Shown here: positions 48,065 through 57,146 of the stretch, piece after piece
How the letters are laid out: every line of letters starts with the position of its first letter
How positions within the stretch are numbered: position 1 is the first letter of the stretch
From: Microbacterium sp. RU1D
GTDB taxonomy: Bacteria; Actinomycetota; Actinomycetes; Actinomycetales; Microbacteriaceae
Assembly: GCF_900156435.1 (NCBI RefSeq)
Contig: NZ_FTPQ01000001.1
Location: 1,426,001-1,490,000, forward strand
Length of the DNA stretch: 64,000 bases
Reading direction: 5' to 3'
The notes under the pieces: model-generated
The model's input: the letters and a program-made list of their open reading frames with translations, nothing else
Databases searched by the model: none
Told to the model about the DNA's origin: nothing
Position numbers and translations under genes: made by a program

Positions 48065-48538
48065 TCAGGCGGCGGCAAGTCCGAGCGTCTTGCGCAGGCG
48101 CGCGACGTGGCCGGTGGCCTTGACGTTGTAGAGCGCCTCGACGACCTCGCCGTCCTCATCGACGACGAACGTCGAGCGGAGCACACCCGTGATCGTCTTG
48201 CCGTAGTTCTGCTTCTCGCCCCAGGCGCCGTACGCCTCGTGTACCGAGTGGTCGGGGTCGCTGAGCAGCGGGAACGTGAGACCGTCGCTGTCGCGGAACG
48301 CCCGCAGCTTCTCGGGGGTGTCGCGCGAGATGCCGAGGACGGTGTACCCCGCGCCCTGGAGCGAGGCGAGGCTGTCACGGAAGTCGCACGCCTGCGTGGT
48401 GCAGCCGGGGGTCTGCGCGGCCGGGTAGAAGTACAGGATCACGCGGCGCCCGCGGAAATCGCTCAGCGAGACGGGGTGTTCGTCCTGGTCGAGAAGGGTG
48501 AAATCGGGCGCGGTGTCGCCCTTGTCGAGGTTCGTCAC
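48065..48538 (-). CDS. bcp: Thioredoxin-dependent thiol peroxidase (Bcp/PrxQ)
   Basis: The 157-residue peroxiredoxin has the peroxidatic Cys46 and resolving Cys51 in 'TPGCTTQACDFRD', and 'GDTAPDFTLLDQD' near the start. Bcp reduces peroxides with electrons from thioredoxin in the cytoplasm. The GTG start overlaps the rsgA stop by 4 bases (GTGA), so the two genes are translationally coupled. No SigR promoter is visible directly upstream. Confidence 0.96.
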   Translation of the reverse strand: MTNLDKGDTAPDFTLLDQDEHPVSLSDFRGRRVILYFYPAAQTPGCTTQACDFRDSLASLQGAGYTVLGISRDTPEKLRAFRDSDGLTFPLLSDPDHSVHEAYGAWGEKQNYGKTITGVLRSTFVVDEDGEVVEALYNVKATGHVARLRKTLGLAAA

Positions 48539-49596
48539 CCGTCCAGCCTAGAGCGCTCGATGCCCTGGAACGTCGTCAGGAGGCGCTGGAGGGAGTCGAG
48601 TCTCGCCGCGGCGCCCGGACCCAGACGCCCCGATTCCACGGCCTCGACGATCGCGCAGTCGGGGGCGTCGGGAAGGTGGGTGCACCCGCGGGGGCAGTCC
48701 TCGGCCACCTCCGCCAAGTCGGTGAACGCGCCGAGCACGTGCGCGGGATCGACGTGACCGAGGCCGAACGACCGGACGCCGGGGGTGTCGATGACCCATC
48801 CCGAACCGGCGGGGCCCCGGTACCGCAGCGACACCGCCGACGACGAGGTGTGTCGGCCGCGGCCGGTGACGGTGTTGACGTGTCCGGTCGCCCGCTCGGA
48901 GCCGGTGAGGGCGTTCACCAGGGTGGACTTGCCCACGCCCGAGTGCCCGACGAAGACGGTGGCGTGACCGGCGAGCGCCTCGCCGATGGTCTCGAGCGGC
49001 ATGTCTCCCTGCGCGCTCGTGAAGACGCGGAGATCGAGTCCGGCGAAGTGCGACAGGAACTCGGCAGGGTCGGCCAGGTCGGTCTTCGTGACCACGAGGA
49101 GGGGCCGGATGCCGGCATCCAGCGCCGCGACCAGGTACCGGTCCACGAGACGCTCGCGCGGCTCGGGGTCGGCCGCGGCGACGACGATGAGCATCTGGTC
49201 GGCGTTGGCGACGATCACGCGCTCCACCTGGTCGGTGTCGTCGGCGCTGCGTCTCAGCAGCGACGTGCGCTCCTCGATACCGACGATGCGGCCGAGCGTG
49301 CCCTCGTCTCCCGACAGGTCTCCGACCACGCGGGCCCGGTCGCCGTTGACGATGGGCTGTTTGCGCAGTTCCCGCGCCCGGGTCGCAAGAACGCGCCGCT
49401 CGTCCGGGCCGTCCTCGTCGACGAGAACGGTGTATCGGCCGCGATCCACCCCGAGGACGCGCGCGATCTGAGCGTCGGCGTGGGCCGGACGGCGCTTCGT
49501 GCGCGGACGGTTGGCCTTGGGGTTGGGACGCATCCGGATCGACGACTCGTCGAATCCGAAGTCATCGTCGTCGTCGGCGTCGTCGAGCCAGCTCAC
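48535..49596 (-). CDS. rsgA: Ribosome small-subunit GTPase RsgA
   Basis: RsgA is a circularly permuted GTPase that helps late maturation of the 30S subunit. The 353-residue protein has an acidic N-terminal extension ('SWLDDADDDDDFGFDESSIR'), an OB fold, the permuted G motifs with the P-loop 'GHSGVGKSTLVNAL' after 'VVTKTDLADPAE', and a zinc site in 'DCPRGCTHLPDAPDC'. GTG start. It lies 3 bases downstream of aroA on the same strand and is coupled to bcp. The aroA-rsgA adjacency is conserved in actinobacteria (Rv3227/Rv3228). Confidence 0.95.
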   Translation of the reverse strand: MSWLDDADDDDDFGFDESSIRMRPNPKANRPRTKRRPAHADAQIARVLGVDRGRYTVLVDEDGPDERRVLATRARELRKQPIVNGDRARVVGDLSGDEGTLGRIVGIEERTSLLRRSADDTDQVERVIVANADQMLIVVAAADPEPRERLVDRYLVAALDAGIRPLLVVTKTDLADPAEFLSHFAGLDLRVFTSAQGDMPLETIGEALAGHATVFVGHSGVGKSTLVNALTGSERATGHVNTVTGRGRHTSSSAVSLRYRGPAGSGWVIDTPGVRSFGLGHVDPAHVLGAFTDLAEVAEDCPRGCTHLPDAPDCAIVEAVESGRLGPGAAARLDSLQRLLTTFQGIERSRLDG

Positions 49597-49599
49597 GCG

Positions 49600-50946
49600 T
49601 CAGCCCCGGGCATCGGCATCCCGTCCCAGCATGGCGTGCCAGAGGTCCGCGAACTGGGGGAGCGTCTTCGCCGTCGTGCCGATGTCGTCGATCTGCACGC
49701 CGGGGACACGGAGCCCGATGAGGGCGCCCGTGGTCGCGAGACGGTGGTCGTGGTGCGCTTTCCACTCGCCGCCGTGCAGCGGCTGGGGAACGATGCGGAT
49801 GCCATCCTCGAGCTCGTGCGCTTCGCCGCCGAGCGAGCGGAGGTTACCGACGAGGGCCGCGATGCGGTCGGTCTCGTGCCCGCGGATGTGACCGATGCCG
49901 TGCAGGGTGGTCGGGCCGTCGGCGAAAGCCGCGAGGCCGAACAGCGTCGGGGCGAGCTCGCCTGCGGCGGAGAGGTCGAGCTCGACCCCCAGGATGCCGT
50001 CGTCGCCGGCCGCCACGGTGAGGGCGCCGCCGCGCCGGCTGACGCGGGCGCCCATCTCGGCGAGGATGTCGACCAGGAGCGCGCCGGGCTGCGTGCTGTG
50101 CAGGGGCCAGCCCGACATCGTGACCGATCCGCCGGTGACCATCGCCGCCGCGAGGAACGACGACGCGTTCGAGAGGTCGGGTTCGATGTGGACGTCCTTG
50201 GCGCGCACGGGCCCGGCCGGAACGATCCACTCGCCCGGGGCGGGCCGCTCGACGTGCACGGCGCGGTGGGCGAGCGACTCGACCGTCATGTCGATGTGGG
50301 GGATGCTCGGCAGGCGGGAGCCGACGTGGCGCAGGTGCAGACCCACGTCGAAACGCGGCGCCGCGAGAAGCAGCCCGGAGACGAACTGGCTGGACTGACT
50401 GGCGTCGATCTCCACCTCGCCGCCGCGCACGTGACCGTGCCCGCGCACCGAGAACGGCAGGGCCCAGTGGCCGCCGTCGTCGATGTCGACGCCGACGTCG
50501 CGGAGGGCGCGGATCATCGCCCCCATGGGGCGGTGCAGAGCACTCTCGTGCGCCGTGACGTGCACGTCGCCGCGGGCCAGGCCCGCCAGCGGCGCCACGA
50601 AGCGCATCACGGTACCCGCCTGACCGCAGTCGATCTCGCCGTCGCCCGCGAAGGTCGACGGCGGGGTGACCAGCAGGTCGGGGCCGAACGGGGACTCGGT
50701 CTCGATCTCCTCGATCGCCACCCCGAGGGCGCGCAGCGCGTCGATCATGCGCGCCGAGTCGTCGGAGTGCAGCGGGGCGTGAAGCGTTCCCGGACCGTCC
50801 GCGATGGCGGCGAGCACGAGCTCGCGGTTGGTGAGCGACTTGGACCCCGGCACCGTGACCGCGGCATCCACGGGGTGGGCGGCGACGGGCGCGTCCCACG
50901 CGCCGCGGGGAGTGGCGGCGGAGGGGGAATACCCGAGGGGAGTCAT
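49600..50946 (-). CDS. aroA: 3-phosphoshikimate 1-carboxyvinyltransferase (EPSP synthase)
   Basis: AroA joins shikimate-3-phosphate and PEP in aromatic amino acid synthesis. The 448-residue protein has the N-terminal '[20 protein letters not shown]', the PEP-site '[12 protein letters not shown]' and the C-terminal '[14 protein letters not shown]' with catalytic residues. I chose the ATG that begins '[10 protein letters not shown]', because longer versions would overlap the divergent sigR gene. The first codons overlap the SigR-type promoter of sigR on the opposite strand, so transcription of the two may interfere. Confidence 0.96.
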   Translation of the reverse strand: MTPLGYSPSAATPRGAWDAPVAAHPVDAAVTVPGSKSLTNRELVLAAIADGPGTLHAPLHSDDSARMIDALRALGVAIEEIETESPFGPDLLVTPPSTFAGDGEIDCGQAGTVMRFVAPLAGLARGDVHVTAHESALHRPMGAMIRALRDVGVDIDDGGHWALPFSVRGHGHVRGGEVEIDASQSSQFVSGLLLAAPRFDVGLHLRHVGSRLPSIPHIDMTVESLAHRAVHVERPAPGEWIVPAGPVRAKDVHIEPDLSNASSFLAAAMVTGGSVTMSGWPLHSTQPGALLVDILAEMGARVSRRGGALTVAAGDDGILGVELDLSAAGELAPTLFGLAAFADGPTTLHGIGHIRGHETDRIAALVGNLRSLGGEAHELEDGIRIVPQPLHGGEWKAHHDHRLATTGALIGLRVPGVQIDDIGTTAKTLPQFADLWHAMLGRDADARG

Positions 50947-50951
50947 CGGTT
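50925..50951 (+). promoter_or_regulatory. SigR/SigH autoregulated promoter GGGAAT-N18-GTT
   Basis: GGGAAT (50925-50930), exactly 18 bases and GTT (50949-50951) match the known SigR -35/-10 consensus and precede sigR itself. Transcription would begin around 50958, about 20 bases before the GTG start with its 'AAAGGGG' ribosome-binding site. The site overlaps the first codons of divergent aroA. Confidence 0.8.
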
Positions 50952-50977
50952 CCAACTCTACTGAAAGGGGACGACAC

Positions 50978-51664
50978 GTGACCGCACTTCTGGAGCGCGA
51001 CCGCACCGCGACGACCATCCCGGTGGCCGTCGAGGCACTCGACGTAGACTGGCGCGCGATGAACGACACCGCAGACGCCGGCCCGCTCGAGGTGGAGCCC
51101 CGCGCACAGTTCGAGGAGCAGGCTCTGCCCTTCATGGATCAGCTGTACGCCGCGGCCATGCGCATGACGCGCAACCCGGCCGATGCGGCCGATCTCGTGC
51201 AGGAGACCTTCGTGAAGGCCTTCGGCTCGTGGGCCACCTTCACGCAGGGCACCAACCTCAAGGCGTGGCTCTACCGCATCCTGACGAACACGTACATCAA
51301 CACGTACCGCAAGAAGCAGCGCGAGCCCTATCAGAGCGCGATCGACGACCTGGAGGACTGGCAGCTCGGCGGGGCGGAGTCCACCACCGCCAGCAGTGCC
51401 CGCTCGGCCGAGGCCGAAGCGATCGACCACATGCCGGCCTCCGTCGTCAAGGACGCCCTGCAGTCGATCCCCGAGGATTTCCGGATGGCGGTGTACCTCG
51501 CCGACGTCGAGGGCTTCGCCTACCAGGAGATCGCCGACATCATGAAAACCCCGATCGGCACGGTCATGAGCCGTCTGCACCGCGGACGACGCCTTCTGCG
51601 TGACCTGCTGTCGGACTACGCCAAGGAGCGCGGCATCCAGGCCGCGACGGGAGAGACGAAATGA
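50978..51664 (+). CDS. sigR: Redox-stress ECF sigma factor SigR/SigH
   Basis: The ECF sigma factor has region 2 '[20 protein letters not shown]' and '[20 protein letters not shown]', and region 4 '[20 protein letters not shown]' with '[12 protein letters not shown]', nearly matching SigH and SigR. It directs the thiol-oxidative-stress regulon (thioredoxin, mycothiol, proteases). Two starts are plausible: GTG 50978 (228 residues, ribosome-binding site present) or ATG 51059 (201 residues). The longer form has a 27-residue extension, which recalls the alternative SigR isoforms of Streptomyces. The stop overlaps the rsrA ATG, so sigma and anti-sigma are coupled. Confidence 0.93.
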   Translation: MTALLERDRTATTIPVAVEALDVDWRAMNDTADAGPLEVEPRAQFEEQALPFMDQLYAAAMRMTRNPADAADLVQETFVKAFGSWATFTQGTNLKAWLYRILTNTYINTYRKKQREPYQSAIDDLEDWQLGGAESTTASSARSAEAEAIDHMPASVVKDALQSIPEDFRMAVYLADVEGFAYQEIADIMKTPIGTVMSRLHRGRRLLRDLLSDYAKERGIQAATGETK

Positions 51665-51903
51665 GCGACTGCGGCTGCGACAAGGCGCGACGCGACCTCG
51701 AGGAGTACCTGCGCAACGAGGTCTGCAAGACCGAGGCCAAGGACATCCGAGACCACCTCGAGAACTGCCCCGGATGCCAGGACGAGGCGCTCGTGGCGCG
51801 CACCCTGACCGAGGTCGTCGCGCGGGCGTGCAAGGAGACCGCTCCCGACGAACTGCGCGATCAGGTGCTCTCGCGCCTGCGCGCCATTCAGTCCACCCAC
51901 TGA
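51661..51903 (+). CDS. rsrA: Zinc anti-sigma factor RsrA/RshA
   Basis: The 80-residue protein has the ZAS motif His32-x3-Cys36-x2-Cys39 in '[12 protein letters not shown]' and further cysteines at 4, 6 and 22, one of which completes the redox-zinc site. RsrA binds SigR when reduced. Oxidation forms a disulfide, zinc is lost and SigR is released. The ATG overlaps the sigR stop (ATGA), giving matched production. It corresponds to RshA (Rv3221A) in M. tuberculosis. Confidence 0.94.
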   Translation: MSDCGCDKARRDLEEYLRNEVCKTEAKDIRDHLENCPGCQDEALVARTLTEVVARACKETAPDELRDQVLSRLRAIQSTH

Positions 51904-51944
51904 CGGCGGCCGGCGAGCGCTCGGCGCGTGTCGGGGGCGGTCCC

Positions 51945-51950
51945 TAGGCT
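51945..51950 (+). promoter_or_regulatory. -10 hexamer TAGGCT of the Eis-like gene
   Basis: TAGGCT ends 6 bases before the ATG, matching the leaderless pattern, and lies about 40 bases after the rsrA stop. Confidence 0.5.
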
Positions 51951-51956
51951 GGGGTC

Positions 51957-53261
51957 ATGGCATCCATCGACACCCTGACGCTGCCCGCCGACCCCACCTC
52001 CGCCGCCGACCTCGCGGCCGTCGGTCTCGAGTACTCCCGGGTCGACGCCGACGGAGACGGGTTCCGTCCGTTCCAGCGCGCGGTCGCCCGTGGCTTCCTC
52101 GGCGGGGAGTCCACCGACGACGAGGCCGCACACTCGCGAAAGACCCTGCGCACCCGACGCCTGACCGGCGTGTTCGACCGCTCCGGCAGCGAGCCCGAGG
52201 TCCCCGTCGGCACGATCGACTCCTGGGCGTCGACCCTGACGACCTCGCCCGGCCGCACGGCCGACCTCTGGTCGATCAGCGCGGTCACCGTCGCCCCGAC
52301 CCACCGTCGTCGGGGCATCGCCCGCGCGATGATCGGCGGGGAGCTGCGGACGGCGGCGGCGGCCGGTTTCGCGCTGGCGGGACTGACCGTCACGGAGGCC
52401 ACGATCTACGGGCGCTGGGGCTTCTCACCCGCCGCCTGGGCATCGGACGTGGTCGTCGACACCCGACGCGCCCGGTGGACGGGGCCCACCGCACCGGGCC
52501 GGCTCGACTTCATCGCCCGTGACGGCATCGTCGAGCGCCTGCGGGCGATCCACGAGCGGGTCCGGGTCCTGCGTCCCGGCTCCGTTCCCGGGTGGGACGG
52601 ACGGTGGCGCGGGGTGGCAGGAGTGGCTCCCGGCGACAAGGAGGCCGAGAAGGTACGGGCCGTCGTCTACCGCGACGTCGACGACGTGGAGCGCGGCATC
52701 CTGGTCTACACCCTCGCGGAGACCGACGAATACGCCGCCCACGACCTCTCCGTGCGGGCGATCTTCGCCGACGGTGACGAGGCCTACGCCGCGCTGTGGC
52801 GCTTCGCGATCGAGCACGACCTCGTGGGCAAGGTCAAGGCGTGGCTTCAGGCCCCCGTGCCTCCGGTGCAATGGATGGTCGCCGACCGCCGGGCCGTGAC
52901 CGCGACGCTCACCGACCATCACTGGCTGCGCGTGCTCGACGTCGCCGGTGCCCTGTCGTCGCGGTCGTACGCGGCACCCCTCGAGCTCGTGCTGCGGGTG
53001 GACGACCCGCTCGGCTTCGCCGACGGGAGCTGGAGCGTCCGCATCGACGACGCGGGGGAGGCCGAGGTCACCTCCGCCTCCGCGGATGCAAGGGTCGACG
53101 TCGATCTGACCGTGGGGGCGCTCGGTTCGCTCCTGCTGGGCGGGGTGCGGGCCACGGAGCTGGCCTCCGCGGGTCTCGTGAGCGGCGGGGCGTCGGCGAT
53201 CGCCGTTGTGGACGCCGCCTTCGCCCCGGCGGCGATCCCGCTGCTCGACATCTGGTACTGA
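51957..53261 (+). CDS. Eis-like GNAT N-acetyltransferase
   Basis: The 434-residue protein has the tripartite Eis layout: an N-terminal GNAT domain with the acetyl-CoA loop 'VTVAPTHRRRGIARAMIGGE' near residues 111-130, a central second GNAT-like domain and a C-terminal SCP2-like domain ('VDVDLTVGALGSLLLGGVRA'). Eis of mycobacteria acetylates aminoglycosides at several positions and host proteins; environmental homologues are widespread and their natural substrates are unknown. A leaderless-type -10 lies 6 bases before the ATG. It is a single gene between rsrA and the MprF-like gene. Confidence 0.88.
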   Translation: MASIDTLTLPADPTSAADLAAVGLEYSRVDADGDGFRPFQRAVARGFLGGESTDDEAAHSRKTLRTRRLTGVFDRSGSEPEVPVGTIDSWASTLTTSPGRTADLWSISAVTVAPTHRRRGIARAMIGGELRTAAAAGFALAGLTVTEATIYGRWGFSPAAWASDVVVDTRRARWTGPTAPGRLDFIARDGIVERLRAIHERVRVLRPGSVPGWDGRWRGVAGVAPGDKEAEKVRAVVYRDVDDVERGILVYTLAETDEYAAHDLSVRAIFADGDEAYAALWRFAIEHDLVGKVKAWLQAPVPPVQWMVADRRAVTATLTDHHWLRVLDVAGALSSRSYAAPLELVLRVDDPLGFADGSWSVRIDDAGEAEVTSASADARVDVDLTVGALGSLLLGGVRATELASAGLVSGGASAIAVVDAAFAPAAIPLLDIWY

Positions 53262-53284
53262 CGCTTTTTCATAGAATCCCGCCG

Positions 53285-53290
53285 TACGAT
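53285..53290 (+). promoter_or_regulatory. -10 hexamer TACGAT of the MprF-like gene
   Basis: TACGAT lies 7 bases before the ATG. A second candidate, TAGAAT (53272-53277), would give a short leader. Confidence 0.4.
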
Positions 53291-53297
53291 TCCGCCG

Positions 53298-55808
53298 ATG
53301 TCCGAAGCAGCCCCCTCCCCGACGGCTCCGCGCGGATCGACGCGGCTCGATGCCCTGCGTGCGATCCTGCGGCGCTACACGCGGGAGAACCCGGTCGCCC
53401 TCGTCGCGGGCGTCATCGTGATCGCCGCTGCGGCGGCCACGGGGTCGCTGTGGGGTGAGGATGCATCCGCGTGGGGGGCTGGCCCTCTCGCCACTTTCGC
53501 GAGCGGGAGATGGTGGACCCTGCTCACCGCGCTGGCGATCCCGGATTCCCCGGTGGATGCCGTGTCGTCGGTGCTGCTGGCGCTCACCGTGCTGGCGTAC
53601 GCGGAGCGCCTTCTCGGCTCCCGGCGCACGGGCGTGCTGCTCGTGTCGCTGGGCGTCGCCGGGTTGTCGGTCGGCATCGGCCTGCACGCCGCGGCCTGGA
53701 CGCTGACCGACCTGCGTCCGGTCGTCGCCGCCGAGGTCCCGGTGCTCGACCCCACGACGCCGATCGCGGGAGTGGTGATGGCGGCCTCCGCTCTCGCGCC
53801 GACGCTCTGGCGCCGTCGTCTGCGCCTGGTGGGTTTCGCCCTGCTCGCGCTCTTCGCGCTGTACGCGGGTGACGCCGACTCCTGGTACCGCTTGACCGCC
53901 GCGGTGATCGGTCTCGGCGTGGGGGCCGTGCTCGCGCGCGGTCGCGAACGGCGTTCGTGGCACCGCAGTTCCACGCGCGAGACGCGCACGCTCCTCGCCC
54001 TCCTGGCCGCCGTGGTGGGCAGCGGCCCGATCGTCGCGCTTGTGAGCGGCGGCGGACGCGGCCCGCTGTCGCTCGTGGTCGACGCCTACACGCAGTACGA
54101 CGACGAGCTGTTGAGCCGGTGCGGGTCGGTGGCGCAGGCGGTGTGCGACGAGCAGGTCGCGCTGCTCATGACCCGCGGCGCGGGACCCGCGCTGCTGGCG
54201 ATCACGCCGCTCGTCCTCCTGCTGGTCGCGGCGTGGGGCCTGCGCCAGGGCCGTCGCTCTGCGTGGATCCTCGCGCTCTTCGTCCTCGTCTCCTCCGCCG
54301 TCCTCCCCCTCGTCTCGCTGCTGGACGGGCGGCTGCGCATCGATCCCTGGGTCGACGGCAGCGGCGCGGAATACGTGCTGTGGGCGGTGGCATCCATCGT
54401 CATCCCGCTCGCCCTCGCCATGGCCCTCGTCCTCGCGCGCGGGCGCTTCACCGTTCGTGCCACCCGGACCGCGGCGCGAACCGTGGCCGCGGTGATCGTG
54501 CTGGCGTTCCTCGCGTGCGCGACGACGCTGTTCGTCGTCGAAGCCGTGGGGCGACGCAGCTTCGATCGCGAGCTCTCGGTGCTCGACCTGCTCGGTCTCA
54601 CGCTGCGCCGCTTCTTCCCGCCCGCGTTCACCAACCCCGGCGGCGGGACGGCCTTCCCGCACCACGGCCCGGCGCTGTTCGCCTACCAGTGGATCGGCGT
54701 GCTGTTCTGGGCCATCGTGGTGGCGGCGATCCTCTGGTTGTACCGCCGGGCCCGCCGACCGGATGCCGGGGGAGCAGCGCACTACCGCGAACTGCTGCGT
54801 CGCGGCAGCGACACCCTCGGGTTCCTCGGCACGTGGGAGGGCAACCGCCACTGGTACTCGGAGGACGGCGAGTGCGCTGTCGCGTACCGCCTGGCCGGCG
54901 ACGTCGCCCTGGCCGTCGCCGACCCGCTGGCACCCGCGGGGCGCCGGCCCGAGGCTCTGCGCGGATTCTCCGACTACTGCGTCGAGCATGGCTGGACGCC
55001 GGCGTTCTACAGCGTGCACGCGGAGACGCTCGACGATCTGGTCGAGCTGGGCTGGCGGCACGTGCCGGTGGGAGTCGAGACCGTCATGGACCTGCCGGGC
55101 CTGGCCTTCGCGGGCAAGACATGGCAGAAGGTGCGCCAACCGCTCACCCGCGCCGAGCGCGAGGGATACACCGCCGTGTGGGCGCGCTGGCACGAGCTCA
55201 CCGTGGCGCAGGCCTCGCAGGTCGTCGCGATCGACGAGGAGTGGGTCGCCGATCGGGCGCTGCCCGAGATGGGCTTCACGCTCGGGTCGCTCGACGAATT
55301 GCGCGACCGCGACGTGCGACTCCTGCTGGCCGTCGGGCCCGACGACCGCATCGAGGCGGTCACCAGTTGGATGCCGAGCTGGACCGACGGCGAGATCACC
55401 GGGTGGACGCTGGACTTCATGCGTCGTCGCAGCGACGGCCCGAACGGCATGATGGAGTTCCTCATCGCCAAGGCGGCCCTGGAACTGCAGGCGGAGGGTG
55501 CCGTCGTGCTGAGTCTGTCGGGGGCGCCGCTGGCCGACGACCCGGACGAGCCCGTCGACGGCGACCCCGCTCCGCTGCGCTCCCTGCTGCGCTGGCTCGC
55601 CGAGGTGCTCGAGCCGGCCTACGGGTTCGCGTCGTTGTTCCGGTTCAAGGGCAAGTTCCGTCCGCGCTACCGTCCGCTGGCCCTCGTCTACCGCGACCCG
55701 CTGCAACTCCCCGCGATCGGTGCGGCCGTCGGCCGCGCATACCTCCCCGATGCCTCTCGCCGTGAGATTGTCGCTCTGGCGAAGACCGCGTGGGAGGGGC
55801 GTCGATGA
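53298..55808 (+). CDS. MprF-like aminoacyl-phosphatidylglycerol synthase (DUF2156) with rhomboid-like N-terminal region
   Basis: The 836-residue protein has an N-terminal set of about six membrane segments that recall a rhomboid fold ('FASGRWWTLLTALAIP' near residue 65) but show no serine-protease GxS motif, a second group of membrane segments (about 235-490) and a soluble C-terminal DUF2156 domain ('RGSDTLGFLGTWEGNRHWYS', 'DGPNGMMEFLIAKAALELQ'). DUF2156/MprF enzymes transfer lysine or alanine from tRNA to phosphatidylglycerol and flip the product, lowering envelope negative charge and susceptibility to cationic peptides. The stop overlaps the start of an alpha/beta hydrolase gene. Which amino acid is used cannot be told. 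Confidence 0.85.
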   Translation: MSEAAPSPTAPRGSTRLDALRAILRRYTRENPVALVAGVIVIAAAAATGSLWGEDASAWGAGPLATFASGRWWTLLTALAIPDSPVDAVSSVLLALTVLAYAERLLGSRRTGVLLVSLGVAGLSVGIGLHAAAWTLTDLRPVVAAEVPVLDPTTPIAGVVMAASALAPTLWRRRLRLVGFALLALFALYAGDADSWYRLTAAVIGLGVGAVLARGRERRSWHRSSTRETRTLLALLAAVVGSGPIVALVSGGGRGPLSLVVDAYTQYDDELLSRCGSVAQAVCDEQVALLMTRGAGPALLAITPLVLLLVAAWGLRQGRRSAWILALFVLVSSAVLPLVSLLDGRLRIDPWVDGSGAEYVLWAVASIVIPLALAMALVLARGRFTVRATRTAARTVAAVIVLAFLACATTLFVVEAVGRRSFDRELSVLDLLGLTLRRFFPPAFTNPGGGTAFPHHGPALFAYQWIGVLFWAIVVAAILWLYRRARRPDAGGAAHYRELLRRGSDTLGFLGTWEGNRHWYSEDGECAVAYRLAGDVALAVADPLAPAGRRPEALRGFSDYCVEHGWTPAFYSVHAETLDDLVELGWRHVPVGVETVMDLPGLAFAGKTWQKVRQPLTRAEREGYTAVWARWHELTVAQASQVVAIDEEWVADRALPEMGFTLGSLDELRDRDVRLLLAVGPDDRIEAVTSWMPSWTDGEITGWTLDFMRRRSDGPNGMMEFLIAKAALELQAEGAVVLSLSGAPLADDPDEPVDGDPAPLRSLLRWLAEVLEPAYGFASLFRFKGKFRPRYRPLALVYRDPLQLPAIGAAVGRAYLPDASRREIVALAKTAWEGRR

Positions 55809-57106
55809 ACAGATTCATCCTGTCGTTCGAGTTGATCGATTCGCCCCTGCTCTGGATGACGGCCGTGATCGCGGGGCTCGGTGTCGTCGGGGTGACCCTG
55901 TGGGTACCGCGCCGCATCATCCGCACCGCCATCATCGCGGTGGCCGCGGGGGTCGTGATGTTCGTCGTCGCGAAAATCCTCGAGGCGATGGACACCTTCC
56001 AGGGGCCCCTGCCGGCGGGCGCCATCTGGTGGGCCACAGGAGCGGCCGCGGCAGTGGCCGTCGGAGTCGTCGGAGTCTGTCGTGGGCCCTGGCTGCGGCG
56101 CGTCATCGGCGTCTTCACCATCACCTCCGCTCTGCTCGCCGGCGCGCTCGGGGTGAACGCCTCCTACGGCGTCACGCACAATCTGGCCGCGATCCTCGGG
56201 GTGCAGGCGCTCGATCCTGCATCCCTGCCGCAGCGCGGCGACGCCGCCGGGGATCCGTCGACGCTGTATCAGACGTGGGAGCCCCCGGCCGATATGCCCG
56301 CCAAGGGGTCCGTCAGCGCGCTGACGGGGAGCAGCAGGATCCCGACGGGGCAGTACGCCGCGCGGGATGCGTCGCTCTACCTCCCGCCCGCCGCGCAGGT
56401 CGCGAACCCTCCGGCTCTCCCGCTTCTCGTGTTCATGATGGGGCAACCCGGGTCGCCCGACCCCACCGTCCTGGCGAAGGCGCTCGACGCTTTCGCGGCG
56501 GCGAACAAGGGCCTGGCCCCCATCGCCATCGTCGTCGATCAACTCACCGCCCCCGACCTCGACCCCGCGTGCGTGGACTCGGCGAAGTACGGCGCCGTGT
56601 CGACGTACGTCAACGAGCTCGTGCCGCAGTGGGCCGAGCAGAACCTGAACATCGTCACGGACCACCGGTACTGGACGATCGGCGGGTTCTCCAACGGCGG
56701 TTCGTGCGCCGCGCTCTACGGGACGAAGCACCCCGACACGTGGGGCCAGCTGCTCGACGTGATGGGCAACGAGTTCCCCGGCTCCGAGCACGTGGCGCAG
56801 ACCGTGGCCGACGTCTACAACGGCGACGCGAACGCTTTCCAGGCGAACAAGCCGTCCGTGATCATGGCCGCCGCCCCCTCGGGCACGTACACCGGGCACC
56901 TCGCCGTCTTCACCTGGGGCAGCGCCGACACGACGTACGGCCCCGGCCAGCAGGCGAACGCCGACGCGGCGAAGGCGGCGGGCTTCACGGTGCTCACCCA
57001 CGTCGTCGAGGGCGCCGGGCACACGGGCGAGGCGCTGGACGGCAGCCTGGCGTACGCCATTCCGGCGATGGCGCCCGTCCTCGGCCTCGCGGCGCCGTCG
57101 CCCTGA
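55805..57106 (+). CDS. Membrane-anchored alpha/beta hydrolase, candidate aminoacyl-phosphatidylglycerol hydrolase
   Basis: The 433-residue protein has four N-terminal membrane segments (about residues 14-130) and an extracytoplasmic esterase domain with nucleophile Ser in 'IGGFSNGGSC', a likely acid residue in the 'VFTWGSADTTYG' region and His in 'GAGHTGEAL'. The fold resembles esterase-D/mycolyltransferase-type proteins. The ATG overlaps the stop of the MprF-like gene (ATGA). Operon pairing of an aminoacyl-PG synthase with a membrane hydrolase is known from Enterococcus and Corynebacterium, where the hydrolase (AhyD type) removes alanine from the lipid. The same pairing here is inference from context. 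Confidence 0.8.
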   Translation: MNRFILSFELIDSPLLWMTAVIAGLGVVGVTLWVPRRIIRTAIIAVAAGVVMFVVAKILEAMDTFQGPLPAGAIWWATGAAAAVAVGVVGVCRGPWLRRVIGVFTITSALLAGALGVNASYGVTHNLAAILGVQALDPASLPQRGDAAGDPSTLYQTWEPPADMPAKGSVSALTGSSRIPTGQYAARDASLYLPPAAQVANPPALPLLVFMMGQPGSPDPTVLAKALDAFAAANKGLAPIAIVVDQLTAPDLDPACVDSAKYGAVSTYVNELVPQWAEQNLNIVTDHRYWTIGGFSNGGSCAALYGTKHPDTWGQLLDVMGNEFPGSEHVAQTVADVYNGDANAFQANKPSVIMAAAPSGTYTGHLAVFTWGSADTTYGPGQQANADAAKAAGFTVLTHVVEGAGHTGEALDGSLAYAIPAMAPVLGLAAPSP

Positions 57107-57118
57107 CGGGTCGTCGAC

Positions 57119-57146
57119 CGGGGGCGTCGTCGCCGCGGCGCCCCCG
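57119..57146 (+). terminator. Terminator after the alpha/beta hydrolase gene
   Basis: CGGGGGCG and CGCCCCCG form a perfect 8-base stem with a 12-base loop, 12 bases after the stop and directly before the tandem repeats. Confidence 0.6.
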
